Assembly: GCA_024684055.1 (NCBI GenBank)
Contig: JAIKXN010000107.1
Location: 1-55,109 of the forward strand
Length of the DNA stretch: 55,109 nt
Source of the DNA: Lachnospiraceae bacterium
GTDB taxonomy: Bacteria; Bacillota; Clostridia; Lachnospirales; Lachnospiraceae
Direction of reading: 5' to 3'
Shown piece by piece: positions 1 to 9,388 of this stretch. A program made the translations under genes and the position numbers. A model generated the notes under the pieces. That model searched no databases. It saw only the letters and a program-made list of their open reading frames with translations, and had not been told where the DNA came from. Within the stretch, counting starts at the first letter, position 1, and each line of letters starts with the position of its first letter.

Positions 1-255
1 AACGTTAAGAACATGATCGCAGGCAAGCAGTCAATGTCTATCTTCAAGGATACTCGTACACTTGCTCAGAAGACAGTTGAAATGGTAGACGCTATCCTTA
101 AGGGCGGCACAGCTCCTACAAACGATACTACAACATACGACAACGGTGTTAAGGTTGTTCCTTCATACCTTTGCGAGCCGGTATTTGCTGACGTTAACAA
201 CTACAAGGAACTCTTAATCGATTCCGGTTACTACACAGCAGATCAGTTACAGTAA
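1..255 (+). CDS. Sugar ABC transporter substrate-binding protein, ChvE/XylF-like (3' end only)
   Basis: The reading frame is open from the first base of the window, and 84 C-terminal residues are visible. The phrases 'MIAGKQSMSIFKDTRTLAQ' and 'VPSYLCEPVFADVNNYKELL' are typical of the C-terminal lobe of ChvE/multiple-sugar binding proteins (periplasmic-binding type I, monosaccharide class). In a Gram-positive cell this would be a lipoprotein that hands xylose, arabinose or a related sugar to the ATPase and permease encoded downstream. Codons look strongly biased (mostly ACA, GCT, GTT, AAG), as expected of a highly expressed binding protein. The start lies outside the window. The ligand cannot be read from this fragment; a pentose is inferred from the neighbouring xylosidase genes. 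Confidence 0.85.
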   Translation, partial: NVKNMIAGKQSMSIFKDTRTLAQKTVEMVDAILKGGTAPTNDTTTYDNGVKVVPSYLCEPVFADVNNYKELLIDSGYYTADQLQ

Positions 256-305
256 TTCCCCTATGAGTAGATCGTTAATAATGATTTAACTCATTCCCTA
301 CATAA

Positions 306-340
306 AGTTAAGTCCCCTTCGAATAAAAGGGGACTTAACT
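306..340 (+). terminator. Intergenic stem-loop between binding-protein and ATPase genes
   Basis: A perfect 14-bp inverted repeat (306-319 with 327-340) encloses a 7-nt loop. No U-tract follows, so it is more likely an mRNA-stabilising or processing hairpin, or a leaky attenuator, than a full terminator. Such hairpins downstream of binding-protein genes keep the upstream message more abundant than the membrane-component message. Confidence 0.75.
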
Positions 341-405
341 ATGTAAAAACAAGATTGTGACAAAGTAAAGACAAAATTTTAGTAATCAAAACAGGAGGGA
401 TAAAA

Positions 406-1938
406 TTGGCCAAAATATTACTTGAAATGCAAAATATTACCAAGATATTCCCGGGCGTTAAGGCACTTGACAATGTCAACCTTCAGGTTGAAGAAGGTGA
501 AATCCATGCTCTTGTTGGTGAAAACGGAGCCGGTAAATCGACATTGATGAACGTATTAAGCGGTATTTATCCTTACGGATCTTACGAAGGAAAAATAATA
601 TACGACGGTCAAGAATGTAAATTCACGAATATAAAAGACAGTGAAGCACTGGGAATCGTCATTATTCATCAGGAGCTTGCACTTATTCCTTATATGACAA
701 TCGGAGAGAACATGTTCCTGGGCAATGAACAGGGAAAGTCCTGGAAGATTGATTGGGCTGAAACTTACGGTAAGAGCGATGAATATTTAAGAACGGTCGG
801 ATTAAAAGAATCGTCGCGTACCTTGATTAAAGATATAGGCGTCGGCAAGCAGCAGCTCGTTGAAATTGCAAAGGCTCTTGCAAAGAATGCCAAACTTCTT
901 ATTCTCGATGAGCCGACATCATCACTTAACGAAAACGAATCAAAGGATCTTTTGGATTTGCTTCTTAAGTTCAAAGAGAACGGTCTCACATCAATTATCA
1001 TATCTCATAAGTTAAATGAGATTTCATACGTTGCAGACAAGATTACGGTTATCCGTGACGGTGCGACAATCGAAACACTCGACAAAAAGACGGATGATAT
1101 TTCCGAAGCAAGAATCATCAAAGGAATGGTTGGACGTGAAATATCCGACAGATTCCCCAAGAGAGAAAAGAACATCGGAGAGATTAACTTCGAGGTTAAG
1201 GACTGGAATGCATATCATCCCATTTACAGCGAGAAAAAGATTATCGACCATGTAAGCATATATGCAAGAAAAGGAGAAATCCTCGGCATCTGCGGTCTTC
1301 AGGGTGCGGGACGTACCGAATTTGCGATGAGCGTATTCGGCAAGAGTTACGGCGAGAAGATCAAGGGAACGATTATTAAGGACGGCAAAGAAATTCACCT
1401 TAACAATGTTCAGGAAGCCATTAAGAACAAACTTGCATACGTTACCGAAGACAGAAAAGGCAACGGACTTATCTTAAGCAATTCGATTAAGTTTAATACC
1501 ACACTTGCAAATCTTGATGCCGTAAGTAAAAATTCGGTAATCAACAAAGACAAGGAATATGCGGTAGCTGTTGAGTATAAAGAAAAACTCAAAACCAAAT
1601 GTCCTACCGTAGAGCAGAATGTAGGAAACCTGAGTGGCGGTAACCAGCAGAAGGTTCTCCTTGCAAAATGGATGTTCGCGGATCCGGATATTCTGATTCT
1701 TGACGAACCCACACGTGGTATCGACGTAGGTGCAAAGTACGAGATTTACTGTATCATGAATCAGCTTGCGACAGAAGGCAAGACGGTTATCATGATTTCT
1801 TCGGAAATGCCCGAACTTCTCGGTATGTGCGACAGACTTTACATCATGAATGAGGGAAGAATTGTCGGAGAAATGCAGGCCGAAGAAGCTACTCAGGAAT
1901 CAATCATGGCTAGAATAATTCAGAGTGAAAGCGAATAA
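406..1938 (+). CDS. Sugar ABC transporter ATP-binding protein, tandem-NBD (MglA/GguA/XylG-like)
   Basis: This 510-residue protein has two nucleotide-binding domains, the layout of the monosaccharide (CUT2) ATPases. The first has Walker A 'GENGAGKST' near residue 38 and Walker B 'LLILDEPT'. The second has a modified P-loop 'GLQGAGRTE', signature 'LSGGNQQK' and '[18 protein letters not shown]'. It energises uptake of the sugar bound by the upstream protein. The start is a TTG at 406 preceded by AGGAGGG (393-399) at good spacing; no better ATG lies nearby. It sits between the binding-protein gene and the permease gene, 12 bp from the next ORF, as one operon. The substrate is probably a pentose or galactose-type sugar, inferred from context. 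Confidence 0.95.
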   Translation: MAKILLEMQNITKIFPGVKALDNVNLQVEEGEIHALVGENGAGKSTLMNVLSGIYPYGSYEGKIIYDGQECKFTNIKDSEALGIVIIHQELALIPYMTIGENMFLGNEQGKSWKIDWAETYGKSDEYLRTVGLKESSRTLIKDIGVGKQQLVEIAKALAKNAKLLILDEPTSSLNENESKDLLDLLLKFKENGLTSIIISHKLNEISYVADKITVIRDGATIETLDKKTDDISEARIIKGMVGREISDRFPKREKNIGEINFEVKDWNAYHPIYSEKKIIDHVSIYARKGEILGICGLQGAGRTEFAMSVFGKSYGEKIKGTIIKDGKEIHLNNVQEAIKNKLAYVTEDRKGNGLILSNSIKFNTTLANLDAVSKNSVINKDKEYAVAVEYKEKLKTKCPTVEQNVGNLSGGNQQKVLLAKWMFADPDILILDEPTRGIDVGAKYEIYCIMNQLATEGKTVIMISSEMPELLGMCDRLYIMNEGRIVGEMQAEEATQESIMARIIQSESE

Positions 1939-1968
1939 TAAAAATAATTATTGAAAAGGAGAAGAGTG

Positions 1969-3186
1969 ATGGAAAAAAAGAAAGACAGTTCGAAAGCCAT
2001 AGAGTTTATCAAAAAATATGCAATGGTTATCGTTCTCGCACTTGTTTTGGTATTTTTCTCAATTACTACAGGTGGTAGAATTCTTTTACCCAACAACATA
2101 AGTAATATTATTTCACAGAACGCTTACGTGTTCGTTTTGGCAACCGGTATGCTCCTCTGTATCCTTACAGGCGGTAACATCGATCTTTCGGTTGGTTCGG
2201 TTGTATGTTTCGTAGGTGCCGTGGGAGCTACATTAATGGCTTCATTCGGCGTTCCCTGGCCGGTAGCGGCTCTTATAATGTTCGCGGTAGGTACATTAAT
2301 CGGTGCAACTCAGGCTTTCTGGATTGCATACGTAAGAATCCCGCCGTTTATCGTAACACTTGCCGGAATGCTTATATTCAGAGGCTTGAGTAACGTCGTA
2401 TTAAACGGTCTTACCGTAACAATTAACGACAAAGTCGGATTCGTCAAATTCTTTGGCGGTGGCGCAGACTGCTACGTACCCGACTTCATCGGAAAACTCT
2501 TCGGAGATGTTTTTACGGTTAACATTACATGTCTTGTAGTCGGATTTATTGCTGTAATTCTTTTTATAGGACTTGAGATCTTCGGAAGATTAAAGAGACT
2601 TAAAAAAGGTTATGAAGTAGATAAACTTATTCCCTGGGTAATTAAGCTTGTTCTTATCTCAGCGGTAGTTGTTGCAGTTACAATCCTTCTCTCAATGTTT
2701 AAAGGTATTCCTTCGGTACTTATCATTGTAAGTGTTGTAGTTCTTATTTACTCATACATTACTTCGAATACCACCACAGGCCGTTACTTCTACGCAGTCG
2801 GCGGTAACGAGAAAGCAACAAGACTTTCAGGTATCAATACCAACAAGACATACTTCCTTGCTTACATGAATATGGGATTCCTGGCAGCTTTGGCAGGTAT
2901 GATCACAATCGCTCGTATGACATCGGCTCAGCCTACATACGGACAGAACTACGAAATGGATGCCATCGCATCATGTTTCATCGGTGGTGCTTCCGCATAC
3001 GGCGGAATCGGTACGGTTCCCGGCGCTATCATCGGTGCAACCCTTATGGGTGTTATCAACTTAGGCATGCTTATCATGGGTGTTGACCAGAACATGCAGA
3101 AGGTTGTTAAAGGTCTCGTTCTTCTTGCAGCCGTTATCTTCGATGTAGTATCAAAGAGAGGCTTCAAGCTTATGGCTAAGAACTAA
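1969..3186 (+). CDS. Sugar ABC transporter permease (MglC/GguB/XylH-like)
   Basis: This 405-residue integral membrane protein belongs to the BPD_transp_2 family that partners tandem-NBD sugar ATPases. About ten hydrophobic segments are visible. The C-terminal stretch with 'MDAIASCFIGGASAYGGIGT' followed by 'PGAIIGATLMGVINLGM' is the conserved coupling region of the XylH/RbsC/MglC permeases. A central extension of extra charged and hydrophobic sequence (about residues 190-260) makes it longer than RbsC, as in GguB/XylH. An in-frame TTG occurs at 1951, but the ATG at 1969 has an AAGGAG motif about 8 nt upstream and is preferred. It is the last gene of the importer operon, followed by a strong terminator. 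Confidence 0.94.
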   Translation: MEKKKDSSKAIEFIKKYAMVIVLALVLVFFSITTGGRILLPNNISNIISQNAYVFVLATGMLLCILTGGNIDLSVGSVVCFVGAVGATLMASFGVPWPVAALIMFAVGTLIGATQAFWIAYVRIPPFIVTLAGMLIFRGLSNVVLNGLTVTINDKVGFVKFFGGGADCYVPDFIGKLFGDVFTVNITCLVVGFIAVILFIGLEIFGRLKRLKKGYEVDKLIPWVIKLVLISAVVVAVTILLSMFKGIPSVLIIVSVVVLIYSYITSNTTTGRYFYAVGGNEKATRLSGINTNKTYFLAYMNMGFLAALAGMITIARMTSAQPTYGQNYEMDAIASCFIGGASAYGGIGTVPGAIIGATLMGVINLGMLIMGVDQNMQKVVKGLVLLAAVIFDVVSKRGFKLMAKN

Positions 3187-3247
3187 TACCTCGAAAAAGG
3201 TAAAATATAAAGTGTAAATAGGTGATAAAGTAACGTAACAAAACAGG

Positions 3248-3284
3248 ATGCCATCCTTCCGCTCGGGAGGGTGGCATTTTTTTA
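3248..3284 (+). terminator. Rho-independent terminator after sugar importer
   Basis: A GC-rich stem of about 13 bp (3248-3260 with 3265-3277, two G-U pairs) has a 4-nt loop and runs into a T-tract (3277-3283). It ends the ATPase-permease operon. Confidence 0.9.
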
Positions 3285-3322
3285 TAACTATAGTTTGTCC
3301 CCTTTTCCTCTTTGATTTGCGG

Positions 3323-3351
3323 TAGAATTGAAACATTAATTATGTTACAAT
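3323..3351 (+). promoter_or_regulatory. Candidate promoter for GH39 gene (extended -10)
   Basis: TACAAT at 3346-3351 is preceded by TGT (an extended -10, TGn). A weak -35 TAGAAT (3323-3328) lies 17 bp upstream. It is about 55 bp before the GH39 start and just after a terminator, so a promoter is needed here. This is a by-eye call. Confidence 0.45.
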
Positions 3352-3408
3352 AAGACGATAATGCAAAAATGGGGTTTAGTCCCGAATAATGTATACAGAG
3401 GGTAAAAT

Positions 3409-4938
3409 ATGAATATAACGGCTGATGCAAAAAGTAATGTAAGTTTTAACAATTGTTCGGACCATTGTATCGGTACCGGAAGAATGGATCTTGCTCTTCA
3501 CAAAGAATATCTCGACCAGCTTAAGATCACTCAGGATGAGATAGGCTTTTCATACATAAGAGGTCACGGACTCTTTTCGAAATACATGGGTATCTACAGG
3601 GAGTTCGGATTCGGAGATATGCCCAAAACCGAGGACTACTGTTTTACATATCTTGACATGGTAATGGATTCGTATCTCGGAATGAATATAAGACCGATCC
3701 TCGAACTCGGTTTTATGCCCGACGATCTTGCATCCGGAACCGAAACGACATTTTTCTGGAAAGGCAAAGTCTCACCGCCCAAGGATTACGACAAATGGGC
3801 AAGACTTGTAAAGAAAACACTCGAGCATCTTATCGAAAGATACGGTATCGATGAAATAAGAAACTGGCCCGTTGAAGTCTGGAACGAACCCAACCTTCCT
3901 TCTTTCTGGAAGGATGCCGACATGGAAGAGTATTTCAAACTTTACGAGTATACAAGCAAAGCCATTAAGGAAGTCGATGCGAAGATCAGAGTCGGCGGAC
4001 CTGCGATCTGCGGTGTTGATGACGAAAGATGGCTTAAGTGTTTCCTTGACTTCGTAAAGGAAAAGAAACTCCCGCTTGATTTTGTTTCAAGACATCATTA
4101 TACAAGTTACATGCCCAAGATGGACGGACATTATGCTTACATAGATCTTCATGAACCGAAGAATGCATTTGCATGGCTTGAAAGATCGAGAGATATCGTG
4201 GATTCATACGATGAATTTAAGGGTATGGAAATCTTTATCACGGAATTTAACACTTCGTATGTTCCCAATGCGCCCATTCACGATACAACACTCAATGCCG
4301 CTTACGTGGCGCACATGCTTTCGAGACTCGGTGACAAGCATTCGTCATATTCATACTGGACATTCGGAGATGTTTTTGAAGAGTTTGGAGTTCCGTTTAC
4401 TCCTTTCCACGGAGGATTCGGTCTTGTTGCAAACGGACTTGTCAAGAAGCCCACATTTTATACTTTTGCTTTTTACAAGAAGCTTAAAGGTCAGTGCATT
4501 TACAAAGGCGATGAAGGTGTTATCGTAAAGACGCCCGACGGAAAGATCAGAGGACTCTTGTGGAATGTCGATTTCTATAATGAAGGAAAGGAACTTGATG
4601 TTAACATCAGCCTTTCGAATATCGAGGACGGCGAATATTTCAATCTTGAAAAATTTGTCGATGAAAACCATGCAAATCCTTTGAAAGTATGGCATGAAAT
4701 GGGTGAACCCGCATCTCTTAATGCCGAACAGAAAGATATTTTAAGAGCCGCTGCCGAACCCGGCATCGATTCTTCAAACAAAATATCCGAAAACGGAAAG
4801 ATCAGTCTTAATTACAGATTAAAACCCAACGAAGTAAGATATTTTGAATTAAACAAAATAAAAAGAAATGCCGACAGGGGATACGATTACGAAAGGGTGA
4901 TCGCGCAGAAATGCGTCCCTGATGAAAATCAGGCATAA
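3409..4938 (+). CDS. xynB: Glycoside hydrolase family 39 beta-xylosidase
   Basis: This 509-residue protein has no signal peptide, so it probably hydrolyses imported xylo-oligosaccharides to xylose in the cytoplasm. The N-terminus ('SYIRGHGLF', 'YLDMVMDSYLGMNIRPILELGFMP') and core match GH39 retaining xylosidases. The acid/base is the Glu of 'VEVWNEPN' (E160) and the nucleophile the Glu of 'FITEFN' (E279), essentially the positions known for Thermoanaerobacterium XynB (E160, E277). Length agrees with that family, including the C-terminal beta domain. ATG 3409 has GAGGG 8-12 nt upstream. The foldase gene follows 15 bp later, so both are probably co-transcribed. Alpha-iduronidase is the other GH39 activity but is unlikely in this context. 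Confidence 0.93.
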   Translation: MNITADAKSNVSFNNCSDHCIGTGRMDLALHKEYLDQLKITQDEIGFSYIRGHGLFSKYMGIYREFGFGDMPKTEDYCFTYLDMVMDSYLGMNIRPILELGFMPDDLASGTETTFFWKGKVSPPKDYDKWARLVKKTLEHLIERYGIDEIRNWPVEVWNEPNLPSFWKDADMEEYFKLYEYTSKAIKEVDAKIRVGGPAICGVDDERWLKCFLDFVKEKKLPLDFVSRHHYTSYMPKMDGHYAYIDLHEPKNAFAWLERSRDIVDSYDEFKGMEIFITEFNTSYVPNAPIHDTTLNAAYVAHMLSRLGDKHSSYSYWTFGDVFEEFGVPFTPFHGGFGLVANGLVKKPTFYTFAFYKKLKGQCIYKGDEGVIVKTPDGKIRGLLWNVDFYNEGKELDVNISLSNIEDGEYFNLEKFVDENHANPLKVWHEMGEPASLNAEQKDILRAAAEPGIDSSNKISENGKISLNYRLKPNEVRYFELNKIKRNADRGYDYERVIAQKCVPDENQA

Positions 4939-4953
4939 AAAACGGAGGAAGTT

Positions 4954-6129
4954 ATGAGTCAGAAAAAAAGACTTGCTGAAAAACGTAAGAGAGAAGAAGC
5001 ATTAAAGAAAGAGCTGCAAAGCCGCAAGAGAATGCAGATAAGCATTATTGCGATAGTTGTTGTTGTAGTCGGGATCATTGCCGGTGCGATCATTTATGAT
5101 CTGGCAAAAGAGAGCGAAACAAAACTTGATTATTCCATCGGTCTTGATGCAAACGGAAGAATTAAAGGCGTTGATACTTCCAAATGCGTTGAACTTGCCG
5201 ATCTTAATCAGCTTAACATGAATCCCGAGGATTACTATCCTTCCGAAGACGAAGAAGATTCTTACATTCAGATGCTTCTTGCTTCTTATCCTTTCCTTGA
5301 TGAGAAGAAGGGCGAAGAGGTTGCTGACGGCGATGTTGTCGCAGTTCTTTACAAATGTTTTGTTGACGGAGAAGAACTCCCCGATGAAGGTTCGGGCGAC
5401 AATCCCGAAAGGATCGTAATAGGTTCATCGGATTATCCCGAAGAGTTCGAAGAACAGATACTTTCTCACAAAACCGGTGAATCATTTTCCTTTACAATGC
5501 CTTTTCCTTTGGATTATTCCAACCCCGACGTGGCAGGTCTTGATGCTGAATTTGAAATTACGATCAAAGGAAAATATGTCGATTCCGAATTCAATGATGA
5601 ATTCATAGAAAGAAACTTCGGCGGTCTTGTTGACGGTACGGAAGATTTCCTTGAAAAATACAGAAAAGATTCCGCGGAAACGGATTTCGACGATTATGTC
5701 AAGGATTACCTGACTGAAGGATCAAAAGTTGACGTTCCCGCTGCTTACTTAAAGAAAATGGTTAAGTATACAAAAGCCAAAGACTTAAAGCAGATGGCAT
5801 CCACAAACGAAACATTCTTAAACCTTTACGGATATGAAAAGTACAAGAATGTTTACGAGATGCGTAATACAACAAAAGCCGATTATGAGAATGAAGTGCT
5901 TGAGAGCGCAAAAGAAGAAGCTGTAAACAATCTTATTTATCAGGCTGCTTTCGACAGCCTGGGCTTAAGCATCACGGAAGATGATATTAACGCCACAATA
6001 GAGGGTTATGCCGTTTCCGATGACGAAACCGAAAGCGTTGTCGAAAGATTCGGAAGACCTTATCTTGTTCAGCAGACAATGCACAAGGCTGTCGATACAT
6101 ATCTGAAGGAGAGTTACAACCTTCCGTAA
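4954..6129 (+). CDS. Membrane-anchored trigger-factor-like peptidyl-prolyl isomerase
   Basis: This 391-residue protein has a highly basic N-terminus (residues 1-27), one membrane span (about 28-48) and an extracytoplasmic part. Residues about 120-210 ('GDVVAVLYKCFVDGEEL', 'PEEFEEQILSHKTGESFSF', 'AGLDAEFEITIKG') resemble the FKBP domain of trigger factor. The following helical region ('VDVPAAYLKKMVKY', 'EEAVNNLIYQAAFDSLG') resembles the trigger-factor C-terminal chaperone domain. The ribosome-binding domain is absent, replaced by the anchor. A role in folding exported proteins on the outer membrane face is inferred. A good GGAGGA site precedes ATG 4954, and the gene is only 15 bp behind the xylosidase gene, so it is likely co-expressed with sugar uptake functions. 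Confidence 0.78.
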   Translation: MSQKKRLAEKRKREEALKKELQSRKRMQISIIAIVVVVVGIIAGAIIYDLAKESETKLDYSIGLDANGRIKGVDTSKCVELADLNQLNMNPEDYYPSEDEEDSYIQMLLASYPFLDEKKGEEVADGDVVAVLYKCFVDGEELPDEGSGDNPERIVIGSSDYPEEFEEQILSHKTGESFSFTMPFPLDYSNPDVAGLDAEFEITIKGKYVDSEFNDEFIERNFGGLVDGTEDFLEKYRKDSAETDFDDYVKDYLTEGSKVDVPAAYLKKMVKYTKAKDLKQMASTNETFLNLYGYEKYKNVYEMRNTTKADYENEVLESAKEEAVNNLIYQAAFDSLGLSITEDDINATIEGYAVSDDETESVVERFGRPYLVQQTMHKAVDTYLKESYNLP

Positions 6130-6164
6130 AGTGTGAAAAGTCCATGAATACGGGTAATTGCGCA

Positions 6165-6193
6165 TTGTGGGCAAAAAAAGTTTATGATATAAT
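6165..6193 (+). promoter_or_regulatory. Candidate promoter for GH43 gene
   Basis: TTGTGG (6165-6170), 17-bp spacer, perfect TATAAT (6188-6193), about 50 bp before the GH43 start. No terminator is visible between the foldase gene and this site, so some read-through is also likely. Confidence 0.5.
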
Positions 6194-6243
6194 TTTAAAT
6201 ACATATTAAATAGATTTTCTACCCGGAAAGGAGACCAGAAATA

Positions 6244-7218
6244 ATGGCAAAACAGAAAGAACCTTTAGTGAAACATATTTACACTGCCGATCCTTCGGCA
6301 CATGTATTTAACGGTAAAATATATGTTTATCCTTCACATGACTTAGAGCATGACGGAGAGGATAACGACGACGGCGACGAATATCAGATGGAGGACTATC
6401 ACATCCTTTCAATGGATGATGTTGATGCTCCCTGTATCGATAACGGAGAAGCGCTTAACATGCGTGATGTTCCCTGGGTAAGCAAACAGATGTGGGCTCC
6501 CGACTGTGCGGAAAAGAACGGAAAGTATTATTTATTCTTCCCTGCAAGAGACAAGAAAATGCAGTTCCATATCGGTGTTGCGGTTTCCGATAACCCTGTG
6601 GGACCTTTCAAGCCCGAACCCGATTACATCAAAGGAAGTTTCAGTATCGATCCCGCAGTTCTCGTGGATGATGACGGATCGGCATACATTTACTTCGGCG
6701 GACTCTGGGGCGGACAGCTTGAAAAATGGCAGACAGGCGAATTTGTTGAGAATCCTGCAGAGATTCCCGCAGATGCAAAGGCACTCGGACCTCAGGTTGC
6801 AAAACTTACGGACGACATGCTTCAGTTCGAAGCCGCTCCTCAGGAAATCACGATTCTTGACGAGAACGGAGAGCCTATCAAGGCAGGCGACGAGGACAGA
6901 AGATATTTCGAAGGTCCCTGGATGCACAAATACAACGGAAAATATTATCTTTCATATTCAACCGGCACGACACATTATCTCGTATATGCGATTGGTGATT
7001 CACCCATGGGTCCCTTCAAATACGCAGGCAGAATCCTCGAGCCGGTTATCGGATGGACAACCCATCATTCAATTGTTGAATACAAAGGAAAATGGTATCT
7101 TTTCTATCATGATTCTTCACTTTCAGGCGGTGTTAATCACAGACGCTGCGTAAAGTTCAGAGAACTCAAATATGATGAGAACGGAAAGATCATAACAATG
7201 AAACCTTACGAGGATTGA
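6244..7218 (+). CDS. Glycoside hydrolase family 43 (beta-xylosidase / alpha-L-arabinofuranosidase type)
   Basis: This 324-residue protein consists of a single five-bladed propeller with no signal peptide, so it is cytoplasmic. The three GH43 carboxylates are visible: catalytic base D16 in 'YTADPSAHVF', pKa-modulating D136 in 'SIDPAVLVDDDG', and acid E223 in 'YFEGPWMHK'. 'WAPDCAEKNGKYYLFF' and 'VYAIGDSPMGPF' are further family hallmarks. It lacks the C-terminal beta-sandwich of the roughly 530-residue xylosidases. Its likely job is removal of xylose or arabinose from imported arabinoxylo-oligosaccharides, complementing the GH39 enzyme upstream. AAAGGAG sits upstream of ATG 6244. Xylosidase versus arabinofuranosidase cannot be decided from sequence alone. 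Confidence 0.92.
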   Translation: MAKQKEPLVKHIYTADPSAHVFNGKIYVYPSHDLEHDGEDNDDGDEYQMEDYHILSMDDVDAPCIDNGEALNMRDVPWVSKQMWAPDCAEKNGKYYLFFPARDKKMQFHIGVAVSDNPVGPFKPEPDYIKGSFSIDPAVLVDDDGSAYIYFGGLWGGQLEKWQTGEFVENPAEIPADAKALGPQVAKLTDDMLQFEAAPQEITILDENGEPIKAGDEDRRYFEGPWMHKYNGKYYLSYSTGTTHYLVYAIGDSPMGPFKYAGRILEPVIGWTTHHSIVEYKGKWYLFYHDSSLSGGVNHRRCVKFRELKYDENGKIITMKPYED

Positions 7219-7287
7219 TCTTCGTAAGAAACGACACCGATACAATTTACAATTTATGACAATATGATTTATGCGGGGGGTGTAGAT

Positions 7288-9330
7288 ATGGTATTTGCTA
7301 TAATAATTGCGGTATTGGAAGCTATAGTTATTCTGGTTCTTGCTTTTATGCTTTTGAAAAAAGGCGGATCACAGGGCAGGATTACCCACCAGGCAGAACT
7401 GATAGTTAAAGGTAAACTTAATGTAGAAGACATTAACTTAGATACTACAGACAGCGCAAATGTCGTTCTGGCGAAAGCGTTCAACTCGATCAAAAATAAC
7501 CTTATGACATTCGTTGAAGCTACGAAGGTCAATATGGTTACGCTTTCGGATGCGATTGAGAATCTGTCAAATACCGTTGAAGCCAACACAAAGGGTAACG
7601 ACCAGATAGCTGAAAGCACAACCGATGTTGCAGTCAAAACGGCTCAGCAGCTTGAGTTTGTTAAAGACAATTTGGAACTGATCGAGTCCAACAGTTCGCA
7701 GATGCAGGAGATCGATGCCGAATTTAGGATTATAAAAGATATTCTTGACAATACTGCCGAAGAAACCAGTAACGGTATCAGCAAGATTGAAGATTTCGAA
7801 AAAGACTTGAGTATGATGTCAAGAGACCTCAAGCAGATCGATGACATTCTTTCGAAGTTTAATGAAGAGATCAAGAGAATCGGAGAAGTCGGTGATTTTA
7901 TTGTCGAGATAAGCAACCAGTTAAGACTTCTTGCTTTCAATGCTTCTATCGAAGCTGCAAGAGCCGGTCAGGCCGGACGCGGATTTACGGTTGTTGCGGA
8001 TCAGATGAACGACATGTCCAACAAGACAAGAGAAGGCATGCATACCATCAACGAAATCCTCAAGGAAATCAATACCAGTTCGCGAATGGTTAACGAAAGT
8101 ATCGGTAACTGTAACGACACATACAACCGAAGCGAGAATGCTTTCAAGGATGTAAATGTTTCTTTCAGAAATATCAATGAAAGTGCTCAGAACATTCACG
8201 AAAAGATCGGCGCTATTTCGCAGATGTTTAACGTGATGACCGAGAACACAGACTTATCAAGAGACAAAGCGGAAAATCTTTATGCTACGGCACAGGCAAT
8301 CAGTGAGAAGACTCATGAGATCGCAGCCGTATCACAGGAGGTTGCCGCAGAATCGGCCAAGATCGCTGCCAATACCGAAGCGCTCGGCGGCATGCTTACG
8401 GGAACACAGAATCTGCTTAAGCAGTTCAATACTGCCATCGTTCCCGCAGAGAAGAAGAATACCAAGCAGGTAAGAATCCTTTCTATGAGCATGCTCGACA
8501 ACGACTTCTGGTACGGCGTAAGAAAAGGCGTATTCTATGCACAGAAAGAATTATCGGACAGAGATGTTGTTATAGATTATATTCCTCTTATTCATGATGA
8601 TATTCCTCTCGATGACAAGGTTGATGATGCAATTCAGTCGGCGATCGACAGAAAATTCGACGGAATTATCTTCCCCGGATTTCTCGGCGGCTCGAATGAG
8701 CGCCTGAAAAAGGCTGCTTCTTCGGGAGTCAAGCTTATGTCTTACAACTGCGATTGCGACAAGTCGGTTCCGAGGATCGCATGTCTTCGCCCCGATGCAC
8801 GTGAACCCGGAATTCTCGGTGCCAAGGCAGTTCAGAAGAAACTTGAAGGCCGCGGAAATGTGCTTATGCTGGTCGGAGATCTGACGGTAGGCGTTAACAG
8901 GGAAAGAAAAGAAGGCTTCAAAATGCAGCTTGAAAGCTCGAAGGGTATAAAGATCGAGGCTGAACTTACCGTTCCCGATACGGCTGACGGTGTATACAAG
9001 GTAGCGATGGACGGCCTCAAGGCTCATCCCGATACGGATGTTATTTTCCTTACAAACGGATTCCCCATTCCTGTTGTTAAAGCAATCAAGGATTCGGGCA
9101 AGTCGGGAAGAACAACGCTTGTATGCTACGACCATAATCAGGAGATATTCTCATATATCAAATCCGGTTATATTACCGCTGCTATCGGACAGGACGCTTT
9201 CGGACAGGGACACGATCCCATTATCTGGCTGTATAACAACATTGTTACGGGCGAGAAGCTCAACGAGTTTATCCCCTGCAGGCTGTCTGTTGTAGACAAG
9301 TCAAATGTTGCCAGCCTTATTGAAGCGTAA
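7288..9330 (+). CDS. Chemoreceptor-like protein fused to a C-terminal sugar-binding (type I PBP) domain
   Basis: This 680-residue protein has one N-terminal membrane span (about residues 3-23) and then a long helical methyl-accepting chemotaxis signalling region. The hairpin tip is visible ('LAFNASIEAARAGQAGRGF', about residues 215-233). From about residue 393 to the end a complete RbsB/ChvE-like periplasmic-binding fold follows ('DFWYGVRKGVFYAQ', 'DGIIFPGF', 'RPDAREPGILGAKAV', 'VCYDHNQEIFSYIKSG'). With a single span, both the signalling and sugar-binding parts should lie in the cytoplasm, like a LacI-family sensor. It probably reports an intracellular or just-imported sugar to the chemotaxis kinase. 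ATG 7288 is chosen because GGGGGGTG precedes it by about 6 nt; an ATG at 7264 lacks a site. It closes the xylan cluster and is followed by a terminator. Confidence 0.85.
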   Translation: MVFAIIIAVLEAIVILVLAFMLLKKGGSQGRITHQAELIVKGKLNVEDINLDTTDSANVVLAKAFNSIKNNLMTFVEATKVNMVTLSDAIENLSNTVEANTKGNDQIAESTTDVAVKTAQQLEFVKDNLELIESNSSQMQEIDAEFRIIKDILDNTAEETSNGISKIEDFEKDLSMMSRDLKQIDDILSKFNEEIKRIGEVGDFIVEISNQLRLLAFNASIEAARAGQAGRGFTVVADQMNDMSNKTREGMHTINEILKEINTSSRMVNESIGNCNDTYNRSENAFKDVNVSFRNINESAQNIHEKIGAISQMFNVMTENTDLSRDKAENLYATAQAISEKTHEIAAVSQEVAAESAKIAANTEALGGMLTGTQNLLKQFNTAIVPAEKKNTKQVRILSMSMLDNDFWYGVRKGVFYAQKELSDRDVVIDYIPLIHDDIPLDDKVDDAIQSAIDRKFDGIIFPGFLGGSNERLKKAASSGVKLMSYNCDCDKSVPRIACLRPDAREPGILGAKAVQKKLEGRGNVLMLVGDLTVGVNRERKEGFKMQLESSKGIKIEAELTVPDTADGVYKVAMDGLKAHPDTDVIFLTNGFPIPVVKAIKDSGKSGRTTLVCYDHNQEIFSYIKSGYITAAIGQDAFGQGHDPIIWLYNNIVTGEKLNEFIPCRLSVVDKSNVASLIEA

Positions 9331-9350
9331 GGTTTAAGGAATAATAATAT

Positions 9351-9384
9351 AAAGGGCTGTGAACTCAGGTTCACAGCTCTTTTT
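9351..9384. terminator. Terminator between convergent chemoreceptor and AraC genes
   Basis: An 11-bp stem (9354-9364 with 9369-9379) with a TCAG loop is followed by five T residues on the + strand. It lies between convergent stop codons and may also stop the minus-strand gene. Confidence 0.85.
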
Positions 9385-9388
9385 GAAT

